Assembly (NCBI GenBank): GCA_020216575.1
Contig: JAIUYC010000232.1
Location: 1-6,474 of the forward strand
DNA length: 6,474 nucleotides
Reading direction: 5' to 3'
DNA from: Coleofasciculus sp. S288
GTDB lineage: Bacteria; Cyanobacteriota; Cyanobacteriia; Cyanobacteriales; Coleofasciculaceae
The notes under the pieces were generated by a model that was not told where the DNA came from, searched no databases, and saw nothing but the letters and a program-made list of their open reading frames with translations. Position numbers and translations under genes: made by a program. The first letter of the stretch is position 1. Every line of letters begins with the position of its first letter. This document shows positions 1 through 6,119 of the stretch, one piece after another.

Positions 1-420
1 ATAGGTACTGACAATTTGATCGGGAATTTGAGGCAACCCCAAAGAGGCAATAATCAGGGAAGAAACTTTACCATCTTCGATGTTGAACTTAAATCCCCGT
101 ACCCGGCCCAACATCTCACCCGTTTCGGTAATCACCTCACTGTTGATCAGAGTGCTGTAGGCACTCACATCAATATCTTCAATTACGTCTTCGTCATCGA
201 CCAGGATTGTATCGCCAATTCGCTGAATGCTGCTCAGGAGCATATACCGTGGCATGCCAGCAACCGAGAGTAAATTATCTCGCAAACCCAGCGCTACAAC
301 CTCACGCCGATCAACATCTACCAATAGCTCTTTAACGACACCCAGGCGCTTGGCGGCGTCGATAGTGACTACTTGAGTATTTAAAATATCGGAGCGTTGA
401 CGAATTATTTCACTTGTCAT
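1..420 (-). CDS. PRC-barrel domain protein, 3' end outside the window
   Basis: The minus strand is open from an ATG at 418-420 to the window edge (140 codons, beginning MTSEIIRQRSDILNTQVV). The sequence shows two PRC-barrel-like units. Residues about 12-80 contain LGVVKELLVDVDRREVVAL and a second half ending in DTILVDDEDVI. Residues about 90-140 contain INSEVITETGEMLGRVRGF and the start of the next strands (DGKVSSLIIASLGLPQIPDQ). PRC-barrels are small beta-barrels found in the photosynthetic reaction centre H subunit and in RimM. Cyanobacterial proteins of this kind are often labelled 'photosystem reaction centre subunit H', but a photosynthetic role is not shown here. The gene lies 79 bp downstream of smc on the same strand with no clear terminator between, so co-transcription is likely. 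The ATG fits the family start. An AGGAGT (444-449) sits 23 nt from the ATG but only 11 nt from an in-frame TTG at 430-432, so a start four codons earlier is possible. Confidence 0.85.
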   Translation of the reverse strand, partial: MTSEIIRQRSDILNTQVVTIDAAKRLGVVKELLVDVDRREVVALGLRDNLLSVAGMPRYMLLSSIQRIGDTILVDDEDVIEDIDVSAYSTLINSEVITETGEMLGRVRGFKFNIEDGKVSSLIIASLGLPQIPDQIVSTY

Positions 421-499
421 TATGTCTTGCAATCCCGATCTCGACTCCTGCTGGAATATCAATAGATTAATATTGGAATGCTACATCATGAAATTTAAT

Positions 500-3400
500 C
501 TACCGAATTGCATTTTTGGGTGATAATTTCAGTCCTAGCACTTGAGTATACGCTCCCCTAGCTTGGGTAACCCCGATTGTGCGTTCGGCAGACTCGATCA
601 TCGGTCGGCGCAAACTCACAACAATAAACTGGGCAAGCATAGCCTGTTGTTTGATCATTCTAGCTAATCGCTCGACGTTTGCCCCATCGAGAAACATATC
701 AACCTCGTCAAATGCATAGAATGGTGACGGTCGGTAGCGTTGCAGAGCAAAGATGAAACTGAGGGCTGTGAGGGACTTTTCTCCCCCTGACATAGAAGCC
801 AACCGCTGCACGGGTTTGCCTTTGGGGTGAGCCACCAAGTTAAGTCCACCGTTGAAAGGGTCTTGAGGGTCATCAAGTTGCAAGTAACCATCACCATCAG
901 AGAGTTCAGCAAAGATACTAGCAAAGTTCTCATTGATTGCGTCAAAGGCTTCTTTGAAGGCGCGGTATCTCAAGGTGGTGAAGTTTTCTATTCTGAGCAG
1001 AAGTTCAGTCCTCTCTGCTTCTAGAGTTGCTAACTTCTCAGAAAGTTCCTGAAGGCGAGTTTGGGTGCGATCATATTCTTCTAACGCCAGCATGTTGACG
1101 GGTTCCATTGCCTGAAGGCGTTTTTGACCGTTACGGATTTCCTTTTGCAATTGTTCGAGTTGAGCAGTAATTGGTGATTGGGAAGAGTCTTCCGAATCCC
1201 CTATCTCTGGCAGGGAGGTGGGTAACTCAGCTTGTTGGAGTTGGAGTTGGGTTTGTAAGTTAGTGAGTTCCTCGCGTCGTGCGGCTTGGGTTTCCTGGAG
1301 TTTTTGCAGTTGCCAGGACTGCTGTTGCTGTTGTAGGTGTCGTTCTCGCAGAAGTTGTTCGGCGCGATCGCGTTCTTGTTTTACTTCTCCTAATTTTTGC
1401 TCGAGTCGGGTCAAAAATTCCTGAGTTTTAGTAATTCCTTCATTCACTGCCGCAAGCTGAGCGTTAATCGTGTCTTGTTGTTCCTGCAACGATTGCTGTT
1501 GGGATTGATACTCATCTAGTCGTTGGCGTCCTTCTGCGATTTTCTCAGTTGTGCGCTGCTGCTGGTTTTCCAAGTCTTGTAGCTGTTTTTCTGCTGCCCG
1601 AAGTGCTTGTTCGCGATCGCTTAATTGCGCTTCCAAGTCTTTAATTCGGCTCTGCATTTGCTGCCACTCGCTATGGGTTTGAGACTGCTCGAGTTCTGCC
1701 AACTGCTGGCGCAATGCTTGCAACTGGGTTTCTTGAACGGGTAACTCAGTCGTTAGAGTTTGCAATCGTTCTTGAGCGGTGGTGAGTTCTTGGGTGTTAT
1801 TCGCGAGAAGCGATCTCACTTGTTCCTGCTGTGCGCTCAGTGTTTTAATCTCTTTGTGTAACTGCTCCAAGCGCAACTGGGTTTCGGAGCGCTTCGTTTT
1901 TGCGTCCGTCAGTTCTTTCGTTAGCTGTTTGACGGCTGCTGATTTCTGACTAATTAACTCTCCACAGCGCTCTAAAATCTGCTCGATTTCCTGGAGGCGG
2001 TTTCTCAACGCGGCCATCTCAGCCGACTCAGTGGCATCGCTGGTACCAAAGTGCAATCCAGAGCGTTGATTCGTACTCCCTCCCGTCATTGCCCCGCTGC
2101 TTTCCAGGATTTCGCCTTCTAGCGTGACGATGCGGTGTTTGCCGAGAAAGGGACGGGCAAAATTGAGGGTTTCAAAAACAACGGTAGCGCCGAAAACGTA
2201 GGCAAAGATAGTCTGGTAGCGAGGATCGCAGTCAATTAGGTTAACGGCATAGTCAATGAAGCCATTGGCATAGCGCAGGGCAGCCGTTTCCGTGAATCTG
2301 GACGGTTGAATTTTGTTGAGGGGTAAGAAGGTAACTCTGCCCGCTCGTTTTTGTTTTAACAGTTTAATTCCAGCCGCTGCAACGCCATCATCCTCAACCA
2401 CCAAATTTCCCAAGCGTGCGCCAGCCGCTGTTTCTAGAGCGAGTTGGTAACGGGGTTCCACTCGACCGAGTTGGGCAACTAAACCACAAACACCTGGTAG
2501 TCCGGATTGTACGATAACTTTAACGGCATATGTGCCTTGGGCTTCTTGCTCGGCTTGAGATTGGGCTTCTAGTTTATCAAGTTGACGTTGTTTTTCTCGC
2601 TGTTCAGACAGGAGGCGAGTTTGGGTTTGCTGCTGAATTTGGAGTTCTTGTTCAGCCGCTGCCAGGGATTGAGCGAGGGATTGGACGGCTTCGGAGGCTG
2701 CGGTTAACTGTGCCTCTAGTTTGGTAGCTTGAGCCTGTTTTGTGGCAATTTCTGGCTCTAAGGATTGCAACCGTTGGGTTTGTTCGTCAATAATTCGACT
2801 AAGCTGATTTTGGCGCTCTTGCAGTTGCGCTTGCTCGGTGCGTTGTGGGTCAATGGTTTGGAGTAAGGTTTCGATTTGGCGGTTAAGGGCAGTTTGTTGC
2901 TGCACCCAGGCTTCCGAGGCAGATGCGATCGCACTGGCTTGTTCCCGACTTTGATTAAGAGTAGCTTGGACTTCGTCGCGTTCGGCACGGCAAGACGAGA
3001 GATTTTGTGTCTCTACAAGTTGTTTTTCTTTGCTCAGTCGTTGCAGAGTTTGTTCGTAGTGTTGAATTTCCTCTTGCGTTCGTTTAAGGTTGGCTGCGGT
3101 TTGTTGCAGAGTATCTGCCAGTTCCTGTTGTCGGGTTAAAAGCTGGCGTCGTTCGGCTTCCTGGGCAGCGAGGGTTGAGGCGACAGCTAGATGTTCCTCT
3201 TCTCCCAAGGCTTTGACACGAACGTTGAGCTGATCCAGTTCTGCGGTGGAGCGATTGATTTCTGCTGCGAGATGGGTGAGTTGCTCGGTTAACTGGGTTT
3301 GTTCTCTATCGCCTGCTTCGATTTGTTCCCGAAGCTTCCACTCTTGTTGTTGGAGCAAGCGCCATTTGAGTATCGCTTCCCACTGCTGCTTTTCTTCGAG

Positions 3401-4273
3401 TTCGGTGCGGAGTTTTTGGTATTTTTCGGCTTTAATGCGATCAGCGGCAAGGCGATCGCGTTGTGCCACTAGTTCCCGTTCTATAATCCGACAACTGTCC
3501 TCTCGCTCTTTCACCTGAGCCAACGTTTCTTTGGTTTGGGAAATTTTGCGGTCAAATGCTGCCACACCCGCTAATTCGTCAATAATCTCCCGACGCTCTC
3601 GCGAGTTCATGGAGATAATGCTAGTAACATCCCCTTGCAGAACAACGTTGTAACCTTCTGGATAAATTCGCAGCTTGTTGAGTTGTTCGTGCAGTTCTGT
3701 GAGATTGCAGGATTCGCCGTTGATGTAGTAAGTCGAGGTGTAACTGCCTTGCTGAGTGACTCTGAGCCGTCGAGTCACACTCCACTCTAACCCTCGCTTG
3801 CTAAGGGGAGATTTGCCTGACTCTCCCTTTTTCTTGCCGTTAGTAACAGCGAGTTCGTCTGAGTTTGCCGTTGTCCCTCCGTTCTCTACGAAGGGTTCGT
3901 CTGTCTCCTCCTCTGTCCCCTCCGTGTTCGGGGCAGGATCAACGTCTGGATGTTTCCCTTTCCCGTTCCCGGTTTCCTCCTCCTCGTCGTCTGAGAGGGC
4001 ATCAGGTGCGTCAGACAAATCGAATGTGACGGTGACGCTAGCTTCAACAGTTCCTCGACGTTCTTTGTTGTGGTTGACCAAATCGGGAAGGCGTTCGGCT
4101 CGCATTCCCTTGGAACTGGCAAGTCCGAGGCAAAACAGCAGGGCATCGAGAATATTCGACTTACCTGAGCCATTGGGTCCAGAAACCACGGTAAACCCAG
4201 GCAGCAACGGAATCGAAGTTGTGCCGCCGAAGGATTTGAAATTGGTGAGTTCCACGCGCTTGACATGCACCAT
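500..4273 (-). CDS. smc: Chromosome segregation protein SMC (condensin ATPase)
   Basis: This is a complete 1257-residue SMC protein, the ATP-driven DNA-entrapping subunit of bacterial condensin, which works with ScpA and ScpB in chromosome organisation and segregation. The N-terminal head has VKRVELTNFKSF and Walker A GPNGSGKS (residues 32-39), then the Q-loop region VVLQGDVTSII (Gln213). Coiled coil 1 spans about 245-580 and is Gln/Glu-rich. The hinge spans about 590-715 (GLPGVCGLVAQL to RIVTLEGEILESSGAMTGGS), and coiled coil 2 about 750-1050. The C-terminal head has MEPVNMLALEEY (from 1056), signature SMSGGEKS (1160-1167), Walker B FDEVD (Asp1189, Glu1190), the D-loop and VSLRRPMIES. All ATPase residues are present, so it should be active. 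It is somewhat long for the family because residues about 92-162 form an acidic low-complexity insert. The start MVHVKRVEL fits the family; no Shine-Dalgarno is seen. The gene is divergent from the small genes on the plus strand. Confidence 0.97.
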   Translation of the reverse strand: MVHVKRVELTNFKSFGGTTSIPLLPGFTVVSGPNGSGKSNILDALLFCLGLASSKGMRAERLPDLVNHNKERRGTVEASVTVTFDLSDAPDALSDDEEEETGNGKGKHPDVDPAPNTEGTEEETDEPFVENGGTTANSDELAVTNGKKKGESGKSPLSKRGLEWSVTRRLRVTQQGSYTSTYYINGESCNLTELHEQLNKLRIYPEGYNVVLQGDVTSIISMNSRERREIIDELAGVAAFDRKISQTKETLAQVKEREDSCRIIERELVAQRDRLAADRIKAEKYQKLRTELEEKQQWEAILKWRLLQQQEWKLREQIEAGDREQTQLTEQLTHLAAEINRSTAELDQLNVRVKALGEEEHLAVASTLAAQEAERRQLLTRQQELADTLQQTAANLKRTQEEIQHYEQTLQRLSKEKQLVETQNLSSCRAERDEVQATLNQSREQASAIASASEAWVQQQTALNRQIETLLQTIDPQRTEQAQLQERQNQLSRIIDEQTQRLQSLEPEIATKQAQATKLEAQLTAASEAVQSLAQSLAAAEQELQIQQQTQTRLLSEQREKQRQLDKLEAQSQAEQEAQGTYAVKVIVQSGLPGVCGLVAQLGRVEPRYQLALETAAGARLGNLVVEDDGVAAAGIKLLKQKRAGRVTFLPLNKIQPSRFTETAALRYANGFIDYAVNLIDCDPRYQTIFAYVFGATVVFETLNFARPFLGKHRIVTLEGEILESSGAMTGGSTNQRSGLHFGTSDATESAEMAALRNRLQEIEQILERCGELISQKSAAVKQLTKELTDAKTKRSETQLRLEQLHKEIKTLSAQQEQVRSLLANNTQELTTAQERLQTLTTELPVQETQLQALRQQLAELEQSQTHSEWQQMQSRIKDLEAQLSDREQALRAAEKQLQDLENQQQRTTEKIAEGRQRLDEYQSQQQSLQEQQDTINAQLAAVNEGITKTQEFLTRLEQKLGEVKQERDRAEQLLRERHLQQQQQSWQLQKLQETQAARREELTNLQTQLQLQQAELPTSLPEIGDSEDSSQSPITAQLEQLQKEIRNGQKRLQAMEPVNMLALEEYDRTQTRLQELSEKLATLEAERTELLLRIENFTTLRYRAFKEAFDAINENFASIFAELSDGDGYLQLDDPQDPFNGGLNLVAHPKGKPVQRLASMSGGEKSLTALSFIFALQRYRPSPFYAFDEVDMFLDGANVERLARMIKQQAMLAQFIVVSLRRPMIESAERTIGVTQARGAYTQVLGLKLSPKNAIR
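1364..1371. repeat. HIP1 octamer GCGATCGC (one of five)
   Basis: Exact copies are at 1364-1371, 1613-1620, 2925-2932 and 3452-3459 (all within smc) and at 5888-5895 (near the end of the nuclease gene). HIP1 is strongly over-represented in most cyanobacterial genomes, so it is the clearest taxonomic marker here. None occurs in the two small genes at 4363-4981. Confidence 0.9.
3780..4012 (-). other. Acidic low-complexity insert within the SMC N-terminal head
   Basis: This stretch encodes about residues 88-165 of SMC. In ordinary SMC proteins the strand ending in VTFD is followed within a few residues by the VTRRL strand. Here about 70 residues intervene, with runs such as SDDEEEETGNGKGK and EGTEEETDEPF and a basic end, NGKKKGESGKSPLSKRG. 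The insert is rich in Asp, Glu, Gly, Asn and Thr, has almost no hydrophobic residues and is probably disordered. It stays in frame and all catalytic motifs flank it intact, so it is probably tolerated as a surface loop. Placement of its edges is approximate because no alignment was made. Confidence 0.75.
3791..3810. repeat. Degenerate palindromic repeat-like segment inside smc
   Basis: Read on the minus strand this is CTCCCCTTAGCAAGCGAGGG, encoding SPLSKRG at the end of the SMC insert. It resembles the C-rich/G-rich palindromes of the form CCCCCTTAGCAAGGGGG scattered through many filamentous cyanobacterial genomes. The arms are imperfect here (AAGCGAGG against CCCCTT), as expected of a decayed copy. 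Identification rests on recollection of that repeat type, not on a search. Confidence 0.4.
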
Positions 4274-4293
4274 AGGCGCTGGGTTTGCCGAGT

Positions 4294-4324
4294 CTTATGA
4301 GTGGTACAGGTGTTCAGGTGACAA
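4294..4324 (-). promoter_or_regulatory. Weak candidate promoter for smc
   Basis: On the minus strand the 89-bp divergent gap contains TTGTCA (4319-4324, five of six matches to a -35 box) and CATAAG (4294-4299, four of six matches to a -10 box), separated by 19 bp. The spacing is longer than ideal, and cyanobacterial promoters often diverge from the consensus, so this is only a candidate. Confidence 0.2.
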
Positions 4325-4362
4325 TTCTCAACAGGTTAGCACGGGGAATAGGTCGATGAAAG

Positions 4363-4611
4363 ATGGTTTTTACCCAGAGTGTTACTGATGAAGCTTTGAT
4401 TCAAGCCAAAGATTCTGAGACAGCAACGAACAAGCCTCATAACTTTCTGAACAAGAAGACACGCTCTCAAATCAAAGAAACCATCAGATTAGCCAAAGAA
4501 ATGGATAAACGAGCTGAATTCTGGTTTAAAAAAGAACCGCATCCTGATGTGCGTCGGTATATTGAGGATAAAGAAGGAATTATTATAGTGTGGAGCAAGG
4601 AAACTAATTAA
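4363..4611 (+). CDS. Small protein resembling the C-terminal tip of a restriction-endonuclease-fold polymorphic toxin
   Basis: This 82-residue ORF starts at the first ATG after an in-frame TGA at 4357-4359. Residues about 12-45 read ALIQAKDSETATNKPHNF followed by LNKKTRSQIKETIRLAKEM. The remainder contains KRAEFWFKK, VRRYIEDK and GIIIVW. A strand ending in x-x-K, a long 'QI...LAKE' helix, an 'aEFWf' strand and a closing 'GIIIVW' strand match the second half of PD-(D/E)XK toxin tips at the ends of Rhs-like or other polymorphic toxins. If so, IQAKD would be the E-x-K motif with Gln in place of the acidic residue, and the rest of the toxin (secretion, carrier and first catalytic strand) is absent. 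The three upstream frames show nothing recognisable as the missing part. The gene is AT-richer than smc and followed after 1 nt by the next gene, as in toxin/immunity pairs. The assignment is inference; it could simply be an uncharacterised small protein. Confidence 0.55.
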   Translation: MVFTQSVTDEALIQAKDSETATNKPHNFLNKKTRSQIKETIRLAKEMDKRAEFWFKKEPHPDVRRYIEDKEGIIIVWSKETN

Positions 4612-4612
4612 A

Positions 4613-4981
4613 ATGGCTTACTTCTATTCGATTCGCGGTTGGTTGGAAGTAGAACCCGACAAGTTTAGTCAGGCAATTGAAGTTATTAAGTCTCTACAAT
4701 CAAGCCATTTAAACAATACAAAACTAGGATTGTATTTACAAGGATGGTGCTGGCATGAAACCCATGTGAATTGGACACGCTATTTGTTTTATGGTGCAGA
4801 TGTGACGGAGGAAGGACTGGAACTATTCGAGAGGACGTTGTATAAATTAACGGCGATAGGATTGAATATCTCGGGTTATTTTCATGCCCAAGGAGAAGAT
4901 GGAGAGAGAAATATGATATACCAAGTGACTGACGACAATGTAAAAAAAGAGGTTGGTAGTGTTTTGGTGGCAGTCACCTGA
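4613..4981 (+). CDS. Conserved-looking small protein, candidate immunity protein
   Basis: This 122-residue protein begins MAYFYSIRGWLEVEP. It has no signal peptide or membrane segment, so it is probably cytoplasmic. Visible blocks are the N-terminal strand YFYSIRGWLEV, a helix (QAIEVIKSLQS), an aromatic central part (YLQGWCWHETHVNWTRYLFYGADV), a second helix (EGLELFERTLYKL), and the C-terminal GYFHAQGEDGERNMIYQVTDD. The 'RGWLEV ... W..Y.FYGAD ... GYFH..GEDGE' layout resembles small immunity-type proteins encoded behind polymorphic toxin tips, but no named family is assigned. The ATG lies 1 nt after the stop of the preceding gene (TAAAATG), and an AAGGA about 11 nt upstream lies within that gene's end, so the two are probably translated from one mRNA. 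The position directly behind a toxin-tip-like ORF is the main support for an immunity role. Confidence 0.65.
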   Translation: MAYFYSIRGWLEVEPDKFSQAIEVIKSLQSSHLNNTKLGLYLQGWCWHETHVNWTRYLFYGADVTEEGLELFERTLYKLTAIGLNISGYFHAQGEDGERNMIYQVTDDNVKKEVGSVLVAVT

Positions 4982-5061
4982 TAAAGGAATTAGTTTTATC
5001 AACAGAGTGGAAATCATGTCATAAAAGTAACCAAATAAAAATAGGTGTTTGAGATATTTTT

Positions 5062-5913
5062 ATGATTTTTATCAATCCCAAGACGGATTTTGCCTTTAAA
5101 AAAATCTTTGGTTCAGAGCAAAGTAAAGATATTCTCATCAGTTTTTTAAATGCTCTCCTTTATGAAGCACGTCCTGTTATTGAAGATTTAGAAATTCTCA
5201 ATCCCTATCTCGCTCCCCGAATACGCGGCGTTAAAGATACCTACTTGGATGTCAAAGCTAAGATAACTGGGGACAAAACTGTCATTATTAAGATGCAAGT
5301 ATTGAATGTGGATGGATTTGAAAAGCGGATTTTATACAATGCGGCAAAAGCCTATTCCATTCAACTGGACAGTGGGGAAGATTACACCCTGTTAAACCTG
5401 GTCATTGCTCTAACTATTACAGATTTTGAGATGTTTCCTAATCTGGACAGAGTAATTTCACGTTTTGTCCTGAAGGAAAAAGATTATCTAGTTGATTATC
5501 TCATTTATGACATTGAATTAGTATTTGTGGAATTACCCAAGTTTAGCAAAGAGCCAGAGGAGTTAGAGACACTCACTGATAAATGGCTTTATTTTCTCAA
5601 GAGTGCTAGGAAATTAGATAGAGTGCCGGAGACGATGGGGGAAGTCCCAGAAATAAAGAAAGCGTTTGAAGTTGCGAACCAAGCCAACCTGAATCGTGAA
5701 GAATTGGAAGACTTGGAGAAACGGGAAATCTGGATACATGATCAGCGGAATGCAGTTAAAAAGGCAGTTAAACAAGCTGTCAAGCAAAAAGCTCTTGAAA
5801 TTGCCAAGCGGCTTCTTGATGTTTTAGATGAAGAAACGATTAGTCAAACGACAGGATTGAGCCTTGAGGACGTTCGCGAGTTGAAACGCGATCGCACTCA
5901 AGGGCAACAGTAA
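5062..5913 (+). CDS. Rpn / PD-(D/E)XK family nuclease ('transposase'), probable catalytic-site variant
   Basis: This full-length 283-residue member of the Rpn/PDDEXK_2 group is often annotated as a transposase or recombination-promoting nuclease. The N-terminus FINPKTDFAFKKIFGSEQSKDILISFLNALL is the family hallmark. The nuclease core follows: YLDVKAK with Asp63, then TVIIKMQVLNV where most relatives have IIEMQ. The Glu is therefore Lys77 (codon AAG, 5290-5292), and only the trailing Gln79 of the E-x-Q motif is kept. FEKRILYNAAKAYS and the DYTLLNLVIALTITDFEMF block follow. The C-terminus has a charged linker with AVKK-AVKQ-AVKQ and a family-type tail, LLDVLDEETISQTTGLSLEDV. Relatives are thought to cut DNA; this copy may be inactive. 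It lies 80 bp after the immunity-like gene on the same strand. No strong Shine-Dalgarno is present. A HIP1 octamer near the 3' end suggests long residence in a cyanobacterial genome. Confidence 0.92.
   Translation: MIFINPKTDFAFKKIFGSEQSKDILISFLNALLYEARPVIEDLEILNPYLAPRIRGVKDTYLDVKAKITGDKTVIIKMQVLNVDGFEKRILYNAAKAYSIQLDSGEDYTLLNLVIALTITDFEMFPNLDRVISRFVLKEKDYLVDYLIYDIELVFVELPKFSKEPEELETLTDKWLYFLKSARKLDRVPETMGEVPEIKKAFEVANQANLNREELEDLEKREIWIHDQRNAVKKAVKQAVKQKALEIAKRLLDVLDEETISQTTGLSLEDVRELKRDRTQGQQ
5752..5787 (+). repeat. Three 12-bp tandem units inside the nuclease gene
   Basis: GCAGTTAAAAAG, GCAGTTAAACAA and GCTGTCAAGCAA are adjacent and encode AVKK-AVKQ-AVKQ in the charged linker before the C-terminal tail. 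The linker is usually variable in this family, so the repeat probably marks slippage-driven length variation. Confidence 0.6.
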
Positions 5914-5980
5914 AAAGGTAGAAGGAATTGGAGGCGATTATTTCCGTTGCTATCAATTCTATCCTTGTAGATTTTTTTAA

Positions 5981-6046
5981 GCCTCGCGGCGATTGAAATC
6001 GCGCCTACACAAACAAAGTCCGCCGACGCGGACTGAAGAAATTAAT
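5981..6046. repeat. Interspersed cyanobacterial repeat fragment with two hairpins
   Basis: The segment contains GCGATT-ga-AATCGC (5989-6002), then GCCTACACAAACAAAG, then AGTCCGC-cgac-GCGGACT (6017-6034, a perfect 7-bp stem with a 4-nt loop). This order, a 'GCGATT..AATCGC' palindrome, 'CTACACAAACAAAG' and a G/C-rich hairpin, resembles a repeat seen between genes in many filamentous cyanobacteria. The outer half of the larger inverted repeat seems to be missing, so this is probably a partial copy. Confidence 0.55.
6017..6034. other. Perfect 7-bp stem-loop
   Basis: AGTCCGC and GCGGACT flank a CGAC loop. It lies about 100 bp after the nuclease gene, but the following bases are GAAGAAATT rather than a T-run, so it is more likely part of the interspersed repeat than an intrinsic terminator. 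Confidence 0.6.
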
Positions 6047-6119
6047 TAGCCTGCGGGAAGGTGCTGGCGCGTCTATGTTTATATAGCCCCACAATTCCAT
6101 TCTGAGGGAGAAGTTTAAT

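Larger units (their letters stand above)
5914..6119. other. Non-coding spacer between the nuclease gene and the repeat array
   Basis: No supported gene lies here. The left part is AT-rich with a seven-T run (5972-5978) not preceded by a hairpin. The central part holds an interspersed-repeat fragment with two hairpins, listed separately. The right part (6061-6119) shows short frames only, with several stops on the plus strand. Confidence 0.6.

Noticed and set aside
16..273. 85-codon plus-strand ORF at the left edge
   Set aside because: It is antisense to the PRC-barrel gene, which shows clear domain-like sequence in its own frame.
664..945. Minus-strand ORF inside smc
   Set aside because: It lies in another frame of the SMC C-terminal head, whose signature and Walker B motifs are intact in the main frame.
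3756..4388. 210-codon plus-strand ORF opposite the smc start
   Set aside because: It is antisense to the SMC head and its insert. Its Ser/Pro/Arg-rich sequence has no recognisable domain and follows from the skewed composition of the opposite strand.
5062..5913. Complete insertion sequence
   Set aside because: The product belongs to a 'transposase'-labelled nuclease family, but no terminal inverted repeats or target-site duplication were seen flanking it.
5972..6034. Intrinsic terminator after the nuclease gene
   Set aside because: The T-run at 5972-5978 has no preceding hairpin, and the strong hairpin at 6017-6034 has no following T-run.
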